The notes: generated by a model from the letters alone, not told the origin. A stretch of DNA of 64,000 nucleotides from Bathymodiolus brooksi (GCA_963680875.1 OY804580.1:116501534-116565533); one strand, 5' to 3'; counted from the stretch's first letter, positions 21,798-34,900 are shown. Made by a program: numbers and translations.

Positions 21798-23502
21798 AAT
21801 GGATATTGTGTTGACAATTGATTCTTGATGTATTATAAACAGAGGGTGTAACGTCACTTTCTCTCTCAATATGTGTTTTTAGCATGCTCAATTAATTAAT
21901 AGTCTTTAAACCACAAAAATGTAGTGTATTACCTCTTTAATAAGTAATTACGTTTATATAGTCCTACATTATGATTGATCTTCCTTCCCCTCTATCTTGT
22001 GTATTTTCAAAATATTTACTTTCAAATGTGCAATGAAATTATCAAGTAAAACTGCATTTAATTCTGCCTTTGATTATAAACAAATGATGAATATCAGAGT
22101 AGAATTGACTTCAAGATAATATTTTGGAAAATTGTAGTTTTAGGTGAAACAAACATTAGACGTCGCGCAAGGTGTTGCGTTTTTAACGAATTTCAGAATA
22201 ATTTGTAATCATAATAACAAATCTACAGTACCCTTGCTTGTAAATATCTACAATTTATATATCATGATATTCGCTGAATATAGCAGATTAACTTTCATAA
22301 CATTTTCTTCTAAATAAATAAAGCATAATTAAGATTTATGAATATTAAACAGTCATACACGTATTTCATGTGCCTGTCACGCGTAACATTTCACAACCTT
22401 TACTCCTATATCTGTGTAGCAAAAGCATAGAACCCGTCGTCGAATTTTCGTGAAATTTTGTACAACACTTTCATATGACGTCATAATAGAAGGGTCGACG
22501 TCATTTTAGATTTGGACGCCAACTACGCCATGTTCCATAAAAAATCTACAATGTAAAATGCTGTCACAATTGATGTACTATGAGTGACAAAGTGGAAACA
22601 GATGACAAATAAGTGATCAAAAAGTTTTCAGTAAGTAACCGAAATATTATGTAATAATCCTTTTGTGATGACAAATTATTCAGCACAACTATTTGAAAAA
22701 TGGTCAAGTATTTATTTTATTAAAGCATTTTAAAGACGTCAGTTAAAATTGTCCAATGTGTGAATTTAAGCATCGAAATTCACGCGTATGAAAAATACCG
22801 TATCTGATAATGAAAAAATAAATAAAATGACTGAAATACGTCTTTTTTGTCATATATCATAATATTACAATGACTTTTGATTTTCACAAGAAATAGGAAA
22901 ACTGCATAAAAAAAAATTCGTTATACAGAAATGTCCAATGTTACATTTTTCAACCAGAAACGTCATTCAATGTCTTCGCATGGTAGAATTAAATCCGACA
23001 TAGTATGTTGAATTGTCCACGTACAAACAAAAGAAAATCATTCTCAAAATACGTTTTTTATCTAAATTGTATAGTTGAAATTTCTTTGGAATTGAATGTA
23101 AAAAAAAATTACAACGAAAAATGCTTGTCACATACAAATCATTTGAAATGTCCAATAGTCTCATTTTTGACGCCAAACGTCATTAAAATTTAAAATCTAA
23201 AACCATATGGTAAAAATTATACGATCATTAAAAAATAATTCACACAACAGAAAAAAATATGAAAACATTTTAGAAATACGTTTTTTACATTAATATCAAA
23301 TTTGCAATTCTTTTTCGATGCACTTCAAAAAACAAAAAAATATACGGTACCCACAAATGCTTGTCCCAAAAAATTTCCAATATTGCACGCTGAACTGTGA
23401 ACGTCGTCAAATATCAAAATGTCTTGACGTAATGAAAAAAAAAATATCTCATCGATCTTCAAACAATTTGCAAATAAAACCCACCTTTACTAACTTAAAT
23501 GA
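21798..23502. other. AT-rich stretch, no gene seen
   Basis: No splice-bounded exon or shared repeat was recognised. Two words of the form acgtcat near 22,478-22,505 are isolated. Confidence 0.45.
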
Positions 23503-23581
<79 letters not shown>

Positions 23582-23584
23582 AAT
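23503..23584. repeat. (AAAT)n microsatellite
   Basis: About 20 uninterrupted taaa units directly upstream of the transposon-type pseudogene. A shorter run of the same kind is at 26,362-26,388. Confidence 0.95.
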
Positions 23585-23613
23585 GTTTACATACGTGTAC
23601 TTTATTTTCAGAA

Positions 23614-25265
23614 ATGAAATTATCAACAAATCTGGATCAGTATACGCAAAAAAGAAAAGACAAAAGGAAAAAACAAAACCAATCTTATAATGAAGGAAAA
23701 AAAACTCAAAAGCGGAAAATAAAGTAATACGGGAAGAATCAAATTCGAAATGGGACGTTTATAAAAAAAATCAGAGAGAGAAAAAGAAAATTGAAACCAT
23801 GGGAAATGCTATATTAGTGAGTGAGAAATCAAACACAAAATGGGCTAGCTATAAACGAATGCAAAGACAGGAACAGAAAATGAAAAGACTAAAGGACAAA
23901 GAAGGACAAAGAAAACATCGCCAACAGAACTTGAACACTTTTGATGCAATCTCTAAAAACAGAATGGAGAATGTCGATTTCTTAAAAAACTAAAAGAAGT
24001 TCTCCCCTCTTCGCCAATAAAACGCGCTGCAATCATGTCTGATTTAATTAATCGAGAAACACCGAAAACAAGGAACACGAATACAAAATTAGCTCCAAAT
24101 TCTGTAGAAAAAACCGTTTTAAGTAACGTAAAAGGATTTGTCAAGAATGCAAAATTGAAAAGATCAAACGAGGCACGACGCGCATTAGCGACAGTGATTG
24201 CATCAATTAGCAACGAAAATTTGCAGGAAAATGTAAAAACTTCCTTAGCTAAAAAAAACTAGGTTTAAAACCCTCCCGGTTATCTGGTGGACAACGAATT
24301 CGTACAAAAATACTCCAATCTGAGAAATCCTGTTTTGATTTCATTAGTCATAGAAAAAGAAAAAATGCTCTTTCAGAAAAAACTAAGGAACTAGTTTATA
24401 ATTTTTGGTTATCTCCGGAAATCTCGAGATTAACAGGAAACAAAAAAGATGTAAAAAGAGTCAGGACAGGACCAAAACTGTATACGTCACATTCAATTCA
24501 AATTCTCGAAAAAACACAGACGGAAGCATACTTAACTTTTAAAGAAGAATATCCTGACATTAGAATAAGTCAACGTTCATTTGAGTCGTTCAAACCATTC
24601 TTTGTTATTCCGGTTCGACAAAAAAATCGTATGACATGTTGTTGCCGAATCTGTGTGGAAACCAAAATGTTGTTCAAACGGTGTATGGATTTTCGACGTA
24701 GTTTATTTAAAACACAGAACTTATCTGAAAATGACAAATCTAGAAGTCCAATTTATAATCACTTACAGGATGTTGTCAACGAAACGTTGTGTCCAAAAGG
24801 TCCGAACAATAGTCTTTTCAAAAACGCATGCTTAAACCGGGAATGTTCCGACTGCGGTTCAAAACTTTTAAATCTGTTGACGGATGCAAAAGTTCAAATG
24901 ACGAATTTAGTGTCAACTGGGAACGATACGAGTATGTAACGTTAAAAGTGAAAGGCGACAAAACACGGAGAAAACTACAGCTTATCAGGAAGAAAACAAG
25001 TCCACACGAAATGTACGAATATTTCTTTGATTTATTGAGAGTTTATCCGTCTCACCAATTCCGAGCGGTCTGGCAAAACAAACAATACCGCAATATAGTT
25101 GCAAATTTACCCTTTAAAAGTGCTGTAGTGGTTCATGATTTCTCAGAAAATAATAGGTGTACAGTACGAGCCGAGTTACAGTCATCGTATTTTCAAAGGT
25201 CAGAAGTTTCAATCCATATCAGTATTATTCATAGACACGCGGTTTTAGAATACGACAGCGTACCC
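23614..25265 (+). pseudogene. Uncharacterised transposon-type gene, frameshifted
   Basis: A tttcag word precedes an ATG at 23,614 (MKLSTNLDQYTQKRKDK). A lysine-rich coiled part follows (WASYKRMQRQEQKMKRLKD), then AAIMSDLINRETPK, RLSGGQRIRTKIL, ISQRSFESFKPFFV, MTCCCRICVETKML, NRECSDCGSKLLN, then in another frame NWERYEYVTLKVKGDK, HQFRAVWQNKQ, NLPFKSAVVVHDFSENNRC and VSIHISIIHRHAVLEYD. I recognise this order from a widespread but poorly described invertebrate protein family, probably transposases of a DNA element. Frames break at A-runs near 23,725, 23,993 and 24,255 and near 24,880. The 3' end is cut off by a family A repeat at about 25,285, so the usual C-terminal part is missing. Confidence 0.6.
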
Positions 25266-25284
25266 GAATCCGAAATAGTAAGAG

Positions 25285-25470
25285 AACACCGAAGGGGCAA
25301 TCAAAAAGGATAATCCAGAAAAACTGGCAACATAGGGTACACAAAATGAAGAAAAACAAAACAAAAACAAAACACAATATGTGTTGAACACCACTGTATG
25401 CAAACAAGCACAAATAACATAAATAAGACATGCACCCTCCTACAAACAACTGGAGGTAAAGACGAAAATT
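25285..25470 (+). repeat. Family A repeat, forward, truncating the gene before it
   Basis: gagaacaccgaaggggcaat, aatccagaaaaactggcaac, atgtgttgaacaccactgta and acaagcacaaataacat match the sub-type at 40,588. Confidence 0.7.
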
Positions 25471-25871
25471 GGAAGTTTCCAATTATTTATCACTAATGAC
25501 AGTATTATCGGTAAGTCAGTCATTTCCCGTTTTTCCGTATTCCACTGTTTCCTAAATGTTCCCTAAAGATAACGTTAAGCATACATAACAAATCATCCTT
25601 AGCTTAGGCTAGATATGTTTAATTGACACTGAATGGTCTTGACATTGTAGATTTTGTAACCACAATAAAATAGTCTTATGTCGTGAGAACCCCCACACCC
25701 AAATCCCACCCCGAGAGAACCCTGAGGCATTTGACCTTCGTTCTTCCCTGTCGCTCAAATTATTCTAAAATGGACACCGCTGGTAGTCAATATAATTACA
25801 ATCGAAGGTTAATTGCTTCATTTCTTTTTTCCTTTTTTTGGCGATATACTAACTGCATCTCCAAGTAAACG

Positions 25872-25960
25872 TAGGAGAATACCGAAGGGGCAATCAAAAA
25901 AGAAAAATCCAGAGACACTGGCAACATAGGGTACACAAGACGAAAACACAACACAACAAA
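25872..25960 (+). repeat. Family A fragment, forward
   Basis: gagaataccgaaggggcaat, aatccagagacactggcaac and atagggtacacaagacg; truncated after about 90 bp. Confidence 0.65.
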
Positions 25961-26459
25961 TGATAAAAATACATACTATATCTTAAATGGATTTTCTGCT
26001 ATTATAGGTTAATATAAAATAATTCTGTTCACATAATGTGCACCATTATATTCAAGGTCAGAACTGCAATTATCCGCCCTGTCAACGTTTGGGTAGTAAC
26101 ACCCAGCATACACATATATGTAATCATTGTCGACGCCTGACACTAATCTGACCATTTTACTGTTTATTTGTTTCATTTAATTTCTTTCTAATAACACCGT
26201 TGTATCTTAATTGATTTTGATATTTGATATCTTATTCACATATTATATTGATAGATTACTTTTGTTATAAGACAATTAAAAAAATAAGGCTAAGTTCCCA
26301 TTTCAATAGAAAGTTTCTTGGTCTGTATGTTTTTATCAACAATATAATTATAGAAATTTAATAAAAATAAATAAATAAATAAATAAACTGTTCACCTCAC
26401 GCTTGTTCTACTTAAGCACGTTTTATCGAGATCCTTTATTGTAATCAACGACCGCCTTC
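25961..26459. other. AT-rich stretch, no gene seen
   Basis: Contains a short aaat run at 26,362-26,388 and nothing else recognised. Confidence 0.5.
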
Positions 26460-26810
26460 CTGTACACGATTGATTATTGTTTAAAGTCTAGCGAGCAGTA
26501 TTTCTACTATATTCAGGACGCGAACAAGTGCAATGATATATATAAACAACATAGAAATGAGTGAAGGGATGGGTCAACCGGGTCAACGACTTCTGACTGC
26601 CACTTTAAAGCATGGCGAGTTGGTCTTAGTCTTTCGTAGCAGTCACAATGCGTCTACTCCTGTACACGATTGGTTATTGTTTAAGGTCAGACGAGCAGTA
26701 TTTCTATTATATTCATGACGAGAACAAGTACAATAATATATATATAAACAATACAGAAATGAGTGAATGGATGGGTCAACCGGGTCAACGACTTTTTACT
26801 ACCACGCATA
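26460..26810. repeat. Two-copy direct duplication, about 199-bp period
   Basis: ctgtacacgattg(a/g)ttattg at 26,460 and 26,659 starts two blocks of about 150 bp, both ending gggtcaaccgggtcaacgac. They differ by scattered substitutions, so the duplication is not recent. Confidence 0.7.
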
Positions 26811-27146
26811 ATCTTTTTCGATATCTACAAAAGATGTCTGACAACGCCCCATCGAGAGGTTTCTCCCCATCCTCTACCAGGGGACACCCTGAGCAGATAT
26901 GTGGGTTTGAGCCCTGACAACCTTCTCCAGTACCCAGTCCTGTAAGCGAGAACATTATTGAAATAGTAATACTCCTTGATAATGTAAGGAATGCCCTTTT
27001 GTCACCAAGCGTCAGTTAGCCTCTTTTTTTGCAATCTTTATTGTGTAAATGAATAATAAAATCGTTATTTTTTTTATCGTTACAGCGCTGCTCGTTTTCT
27101 TATTTACTCTTAGTTGGTCTAATAGGTCGTTAACATGGTCGTAGCT

Positions 27147-27712
27147 CAATGTACGTCACACGACATGGCGTTCACAATGTACGTCACACGACATGGCATT
27201 CACAATGTACGCCACACGACATGGCGTTCACAATTTACGTCACACGACATGGCGTTCACAATGTACGTCACACGACATGGCGTTCACAATGTACGTCACA
27301 CGACATGGCGTTCACAATGTACGTCACACGACATGGCGTTCACAATGTACGTCACACGACATGGCGTTCACAATGAACGTCACACGACATGCCGTTCACA
27401 ATAACGTCACACGACATGGCGTTCACAATGTACGTCACACGACATGGCGTTAACAATGTACGTCACACGACATGGCGTTCATAATGTACGTCACACGACA
27501 TGGCGTTCACAATGTACGTCGCACGACATGGCGTTCACAATGTATATCACACGACATGGCGCTCATAATGTACGTCACACGACATGGCGTTCATAATGTA
27601 CGTCACACGACCTGGCGTTCATAATGTACGTCACACGACATGGCGTTCATAATGTACGTCACACGACCTGGCGTTCATAATGTACGTCACACGACATGGC
27701 GTTCACAATGTC
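27147..27712. repeat. 28-bp minisatellite rich in TGACGTAC words
   Basis: About 20 copies of a 28-bp unit (tacgtcacacgacatggcgt). Because 28 is not a multiple of 3, all forward frames look open for long stretches, but none is coding. Each unit carries a CRE-type half-site on the minus strand (TGACGTAC). Units in the right half carry a shared variant (ttcataatg for ttcacaatg). Confidence 0.9.
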
Positions 27713-27896
27713 AGTCAAGAAGAAAATTAATATAATAGAAACACCCATAAATCTTCTAAATGTTCATCTTACCAAATGAAATTTAATAATTAAAACTGCA
27801 TTTATGACATACATGTATGTGAAATACTAAGGTTTCCTAATGAAATAATAAATAGTGTATCATAGTGATGGACCGAAGAAGAGTTTGAAGATACCG

Positions 27897-30800
27897 ATAC
27901 ACTGATACAAATTTTATTTAAAGTCGGAGTATAAAAACATACAACATAAGCTCTGAAGAGCTTTTAAAACCGACATACATGTAAATAACAAAACAAGCAT
28001 AAGGACAGACATGCATAAAAAGCAGACCACATACATATTATAAAACATAAAAGCACAGTAGTTGAACTAAATTAAAAATAAGCATAGTTGATGAACTAAA
28101 CTAAAAATATCTAGTAGAACATAAAAGCACAGTAATTGAACTAAATTAAAAATAAGCACAGTTGATGAACTAAACTAAAATATCTAGCATACTAAGGGAA
28201 GGAAATCAAACTGAAGCCTTGCATGCAAAGCAATGACATGAGCTGCCTGGCCATGTATTAATCACATTTTTAAACTGGTCTAGTGACATGTCTTTTCTAA
28301 AGTGGTCAGGCAGCTCATTCCAGAGTTTTGCACCTGCATAACGAAACGATTGCAAACCAAAACTTGTAGTTCTTACCTGTGGTAAAGCTGCTTTATTTTG
28401 ATATCTAAAAGAATACGAAGTATTTTTTATATCTATGAGGTCAAATAAATAAACAGGACAATCCTTATTAACAATTTTGAAAACTTCTAAAGCAAATGTT
28501 CTAAGTCTCCTTACTTTTAGGGATGGCAGTTTAGATTTGCATAACAGGTCTTCATAATTAGAGGTGTATTCATTGTATATAAATCTCAGAGCCCTTTCCT
28601 GTATTATTTTTCTATTTTTTTGGTATTCGTTTCTCCACAAAAGTGCCAAACAAGTGGGCAATAGTTAAAGTTGGACATAATAAAGGAGTAGTAGATTGTA
28701 AGTTTTCCTAGTTTTGTTAAATGGGTACCAATTCTTTTTAATACATTTAATTGCCTGGAGGCTTTTTACAAATATTTGATACATGTTCATTGAAATTTAA
28801 TTGAAAGTCTATTGTTACGCCTAAAAGTTTAACTTCAGATTCACATTCAATTCTATTTCCGTCAATAGTAAAGATTAAGTTTTGTTGTTTGGTTTGTTTA
28901 CCTATGGCAATTGCCTGGAGCTTTTCTGGGTTAGCCTTCATTTTGTTAATGGAAAACCAATTAATTAAAGTCACACTGTCATCCTCCAAAGTAGAGATTA
29001 CTTTATTTATATCATGATCAGAGTAGGAAAGCGTATTGTCACCCGCGTAGTTATAAAGATCACTATTTTTTATAAAATAGAAAATATCGTTTAAAAAGAT
29101 TTTAAAAAGGATAGGGCCAAGTATTGAACCCTGGGGCACCCCTTTATAAATATCTTGCCAGTTACTAATATGGGGGCCCACTTTAACAAACTGTTTACGA
29201 TTTTTTAAGTAACTATCTATTAGATTTAAAGCAGAAGGAGATACACCATAGGTTTTTAATTTTAATATAAGCAGGTCATGGGGTAAACAGTCAAAAGCTT
29301 TTGATAGGTCCATGAGTATGGCCGCAACATATTTATTTTGATCTAAAGCCTTTTTCCAGTCTTCAATTACCTTTAATAAAGCAGCTTGGCATCCGTAGCC
29401 TTTCCGAAAAGCAGATAAAAAAGTATGAAAATGTGAGTCAAAGAATTCGACAATTTGACTGTTTACTGCACTTTCAAAGATTTTAGATATCATGGGAAGG
29501 ATACTGACTGGTCGGTAATTGCCTTTATCTAGAGTGTTATTCTTTTTATGTAAGGGAACCACTTGTGCTTCTTTAAGTTTATCAGGAAATGTTGATGTTT
29601 CAAAGGATTTATTTATAATTTTAGAAATGGGCTTTGCTACAACAGATTTAGATAATTTTAAGATTTTATAAGATATTCCATCTTTTCCTGTAGCCTTTTT
29701 TATACCAATTTTATTCATTTCTTTATTAACAAATTCTTCATTAATGGGATTAAAAATAAATTGGTCAGTTTCAGTTTTATTTTCTTTTATTGCTTTTATA
29801 CTTGGATGGTTATCATCTGTTTTTATGTTTTGTGAACCGATGTCTTTAGCAACATTTATGAAGAAATTGTTAAATGTTTCAGCTACTTCTGTTTGGTTAT
29901 TTATAATATTATCGTTTTCACACAGAATTATGTCTTTAGCAAAATGAGAGCCTTTATTCGTTAGAAAGGGTTTTATTGTAGGCCAGAAATGTTTACTTTT
30001 AGGACCACCTGCACATCTTTCAATAAAATAATTTCTGATGGATTGTTTTTTTATTTTGTTCACCAAATTTCTCTGCTTTCTGTATATTTCCCAATTTTGT
30101 TTATTTTTACATCTATTGTACTTATTATATGACATTTTTTTTTTGTAGATTGCTCTTTTGAGATTTTTATTCATAAATGGGATTGGTTTATTTACAGGTT
30201 TTTTCTTTTTCATTGGGGCATGTTTATTAATTACAGAAATAAATTCTGATTCAAAATTCTCATATGCTGAATTTACATTATCACACTTGTCAACAATTGA
30301 GTTTAAGTTTTTTTGCTCTAAATCATTTAAAAAAAATTCTTGGTCGAACTTTTTAAAGCTCCTATATTCTACAAACTTTTTATTTATTCTAGGAATTGTT
30401 CCTTTGATTTGAACCGATATAATGTTATGAACGTCGCTCAAGCCACAATTAAAGTTTTGCATATTTTGACAGAAAGTTGATCGATTTGTCAAAATAACAT
30501 CATTAAGAGTTGCAGGGGCACCTTTAGTAAAACAAGTAGGACAAGGTTTACAAAATCAAAAATATCACATACAGTTTTCAGTGGTGCTCCTTTATGTTCA
30601 GAGAGCATGTCATAGTTAATGTCACCCAAAATCAAAATACTGTCATATAAGGTGGAAATTTTATCGAAAGTATCAATAAAGTCTTTATTGAAATTATTAT
30701 CATTAATTGACTGTGGTCTGTATAAGCCCGATATTAACCATTTTCTTTTGTTGATAAGAATTTCAATCATGATGGATTCAATAGTTTTACATTCAAGCTT

Positions 30801-31710
30801 GTTTTTCCTGTCGCAGACTAAGTCGGATCGTACATAAACAATCAATCCGCCGCCATGTGCGTTTCGGTCAGCTCTACAAAAGTGATAGTTTTCAATTTTA
30901 AATTGTGCGTCTGGGAAGGAGTTATCAATTTTGGTTTCAGCAATGATGAGCATATCAACTGTGTTGGTTGTTAACAGTTGCTTCATGGAACAGAATTTAT
31001 ATCTTATGCTATTGATGTTTAAATACGCACAGGTAAATGTTTCTGGATGTTTTTTTCTCTGTTCAGTAAGTTTATTGAAAATGTCGTATGTTTCGTTGTT
31101 TTCATCGTGAGTACTAGATAATGAACTTCCGGTTAGGTTAAAAACATTATCATTCGATCTGAACGATGTTTCACCAAAGTAAGAGTCTGTAAATTTTGGC
31201 AATCGATCGGTGCATATTTTACAGAAGTATGTTTCGTTGGATTCTCCTAGTTTTGTATATTCAGAGACAGTTATTTTAGTGCATTTTAAGTGAGTCCAGT
31301 TGTCACAGAAATCACATTGGATGGCCTTCTGATTTGATCTCACTGACTTCTGACATAGAGTACAGGGGTATTTTATCGGCCCAGGGTTGATATGTATGTC
31401 GCCGTTAAGTAAAATACTCAATATAAGACAATACGTTGATGGGTTGGCGATTTTTCTATTTCCTGTTATGATTTTTTCAGGTCGGCCATTTTGGTTTGAT
31501 GTATCGAGTAGACCCGAACAAAGTTTTTGGATGGTGTAGTCAAATTTGCTCTCCTTAATGTCCAGTTGACAAGCGTAAAAGCCAAGGTTTTCTGGCCTGA
31601 CATCATACACTTCAATATTGTTGTTGAAATTTGGCTGAAAACGTATGATAAAGCCAATAAGTATGAGAGCTGTTTGTAGTCCGCCTACTCCTGCGCCATT
31701 ATTCCTGTAG
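27897..31710 (-). mobile_element. Non-LTR retrotransposon, CR1/L2-like, minus strand
   Basis: Nearly full-length element oriented right to left, inserted in a family A repeat. The 3' end (left) finishes in gatac-type short repeats instead of poly-A, as is common for CR1-group elements. The 5' end (right) lies at about 31,710. Confidence 0.75.
28206..31650 (-). pseudogene. Retrotransposon polyprotein: PHD-like finger, AP endonuclease, RT
   Basis: Order on the minus strand: hydrophobic start with a degenerate 2A-like GDIHINPGP (about 31,405-31,379); PHD/zinc finger (CTLCQKSVRSNQ, CDFCDNWTHLKC, YFCKIC); AP endonuclease (LNINSIRYKF, IIAETKIDNSF, LILGDINYD, GLSDVHNII); reverse transcriptase (YRPVSILPMISKIFE, LMDLSKAFDCLPHDLL, GVPQGSILGPILF, YAGDNTLSYSD); C-terminal domain (RALRFIYNEYTSNYEDLL, YAGAKLWNELPDHFRKD). 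The active-site box is YAGD where YADD is expected, which alone would abolish polymerisation. Frameshifts lie near 30,535 and between 28,661 and 28,747. The sequence before about 31,710 belongs to the flanking repeat, not to the element. Confidence 0.85.
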
Positions 31711-31890
31711 TTACCAAATGGGTAATCAGAATCCGTAAATCGAAGAGGGACAGACAACACAATGGCCAAAAGAAAAATGACAAAAGGAAAAACAGCGATC
31801 TGCAAAACATACACATCAAACTAAAGATCGAGTAACACGAATCCCACTCAAAACTGGGGGTGAACTCAAGTGCTCCGGTAGGGTAATATT

Positions 31891-33227
31891 ACTTCAATAT
31901 GATACATATATTATATAGGCAGATTATGGAATACAAAAGGTTGTAGTTTCATAATGAACGGATTTTTGCAGCTACATATATATAAATATGTTCCAATGTT
32001 ATTTAAGTCATTTTATATTACTAGCAGATATTTTAAACTGTGCAAACTTAAAAGCAGGTGAATTTCTGCAGTATTGTAGCTTTACATATATTCATCAAAG
32101 TTTGCAATATTTCCTGCAATTTAAAAATAAAATGGTATTCATCTTCTATTATTCTTTTATCAAACATTTCACAGATGCAAGATCGATTGTGTCTTTCTAT
32201 ACATTATCAATGTTTCCCGTTTCAAAGTTCAAACTGTGTGTACTTTAATGGAATTTACATATTAATGACTCAAATAAAACTGCATTCAAAAATCTTCATG
32301 AATATATTTATATAAAAACAACCATTTAGATGAGTTTTCATAATAAACATTAGCTTCATATATAAAATTATCAATAAGTCAGTATTTCATATTAAAACAA
32401 ATTAATATACAGCTAGAAAGGGACCCTTTTTTGTATGTTGTTTAATTGTTACATTGGAGATTTTAAGCATGTGATTTTTTATGTATTCTTTCACTTAAAA
32501 AATCATTTTCCGGTGTAAAATAAAAAAGCAAATTTCTAGTGTCAAATGGTTTGTAATAGAATATTATTACCTGATGATTTCCGTATTGGCATAGTTATTA
32601 TTTCGAGGGTAGTTGTATTGGCTTGAGATGAAGCCGAAGTCCAATACAGCTACCTAATAACTAATAACTAGCTATAGGCCAAAACGGAAACCATCACGTA
32701 ATGATACATTTATTGATTAACCATAACATGTTGTTTTATGTCTTTTTATCCTTTCGCTTTAAAGAGTTCAACATTTTAATAAATTCACGACAATAACGAG
32801 TTTGCCTTTTTTTAACATGAACAATGGTTTTTCAATGACATTCTGGTTTCATTACATTTACTCTTGAGATGAAGCAATTTCATTTGTTTATTTTCTTTTG
32901 TTTCCTTTCCTTTTTGTCTGATAGAGCGTCTCTATTTTATCGTTGATACGCATGCAAAATCTGGAGAGAATCCGGAACACCAATATTGGTCGGAACAAAG
33001 ACTTTGTCCCGTATTGGCCCGAGTAGTACTATCTGTATCACAAAGGCAGTTTGCATCTTATCTATGCAAATATAACTGTAGTTACTTAATAATAGTGTAA
33101 TAGAATTTTCTTGTTATAAAGAAATTTAAATCTAAAACATTTTTCATGTTATCCACGACAAAATCAAACAGTGTAACCAATGGCGTTTCAATTGGAGTAG
33201 GGAGATATGCATGTCAAAGCATCATAG
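31891..33227. other. AT-rich stretch with one foldback
   Basis: No gene recognised. Several weak open frames here have AT-driven composition and no splice context. The foldback at 32,560 is listed separately. Confidence 0.45.
32560..32700. repeat. Foldback element with palindromic core
   Basis: attacctgatgatttccgta near 32,567 is inverted near 32,680 (acggaaaccatcacgtaat), with a nested inner pair (gtagttgtattggctt and tccaatacagctac) around gatgaagccgaag. It is similar in design to the element at 13,631 but unrelated in arm sequence. Confidence 0.6.
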
Positions 33228-33941
33228 CCAGAAATGATGGGTACTTTGCTCATTTGCATATCTAAGATGGCGACGCCGGGACGTCTGCAATTTTCATATG
33301 ATCTATATAGACGATATCATTCATAATTGCATGTGTATCATTTTCTGAACTTGAAAATGATACATTGAATCAAGCTGAATTAAATGAAATAAAAATTAAT
33401 GAAAACAATTAAATATCCGAGGTTCCTGGACTAAATGAAAATCCGAGGCGACGAACCCTTTTTTGGCCTTAAGAGTCTATGTAAAAATGTCTGAAATACA
33501 TGAAACTGGTGGCGTGTGACACAAAATTTAACAATGAATGACATTTGGCGACATATTTTCTGAAATTAATTTAGATTCCTCAATAATATATGTAATTATA
33601 TTAACTAACCTTATATTTCTAGCTTCTAAACTTGGGGTTCCCACATTAAATATAATATGATCATTTTTGCATGATCGCGATATCAAAGACATGTCTAAAA
33701 TCATTACAAAACGTTTTTGAATTTTTTAGATATTTGAATTTTGACAGAAGAAAAACTTTGCGGAAATAAACAATAACTTTTAATTTTCGAATCATTGACG
33801 GACAAATTGAATTTCCGTACTATAGGCTATTTCTTTGACAAATCTAATAAACGGTCCATCCAGCTTGAAACTGCAGTCACGTGATCAAAATCTAATTTAA
33901 ATATGATGAATATTTATGAGGAAAGTACCCTCAATTTCTGG
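33228..33941. mobile_element. MITE-like element of 714 bp with inverted ends
   Basis: The left end ccagaaatgatgggtacttt at 33,228 is the inverse of the right end aaagtaccctcaatttctgg at 33,941, with similarity continuing inward (gctcatttgcatat versus atatttatgagg). There is no coding capacity. A target duplication was not resolved. Confidence 0.55.
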
Positions 33942-34900
33942 ATATGTATTAATTATTACAAAGATGGTTAGATATCATTACAATGTTTAATTGTATAGTG
34001 CTGTTGTAATTTATATACTCGTGTACATCATTTATGTGAAATAAAATATTGCTTAAACCAATAATTCTCTGTTTGAATTCAAGCAAAATCAATTTTTTTC
34101 TCGTTTATAGTAACTTGTGATAGACACACACAGTTTTGACAATACATAATTGATAAAACACTCCTAATTTTACTTAATTTTCAATTATTTATTATTTGGC
34201 TTTCCTATCTTGATGAAGGTTTTCTAAGCGACGCGTGAGACAGGAACGCGTGAGACAGAATAAATAAGATGTATCATATTATTTTCAATAAAACTATCGT
34301 GATTCCTTTCTTTGTAACAATTTAAAGTTATCAATATTTAATAGTTTTAACCAATAATCAGCCAGTTTTACGTATCTATTGACAATTAATTTGTTAATAT
34401 ATGATTGAAAACCGAACCATGTCAATTTATTTGAAAAAAATATTATGCCTAAATTGATACATATATAAATGTATACTTTCCCATAATGGAGAAATCTAGC
34501 TAATTACTATATGCCAAAACTGTTAATGTGTCGGATTTTTTTTTTACTGCTACATATTGAACAGTTTACTTGTTAGTTTCATAAACTTTTATAAATATTT
34601 TTAATTTAAAATTAGTTTATTATTGATTGTGTACATACTAGCTAATTATTGTGTTTCAAAAATGTTAATTTGTGTTTGTGTTGGGAGTAATGTCTTATAT
34701 CGATCAATGTTTGTCAATTAGTGAAGTCATTTCCATAGAATGAAGGTTTTATACTACAACAACAATATAATTAATCACAGTTTTATTATTTTATTAGTAT
34801 TATAATTATAATTCAAGTTGGTGATATGACAGTTGTGATTGTTTTGAACTTGGGTTTCCTCAGAAAATTCCCTTTTTGTTTGTTTTGTTTAATGATTCGA
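33942..34900. other. AT-rich stretch before the second retrotransposon
   Basis: No gene recognised. The 5' untranslated part of the retrotransposon may begin in its right half, but no boundary was seen. Confidence 0.4.

Larger units (their letters stand above)
27878..31890 (+). repeat. Family A copy split by a retrotransposon
   Basis: The left piece ends gaagagtttgaagatacc at about 27,896. The right piece resumes taccaaatgggtaatcagaa at 31,711 and runs to gtgctccggtagggta at 31,890. Together they make one normal family A copy with tacc on both sides of the insert, a possible target-site duplication. Confidence 0.7.

Noticed and set aside
27135..27453. Overlapping open frames through the 28-bp array
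   Set aside because: The same DNA reads open in several frames; it is a minisatellite, not a protein.
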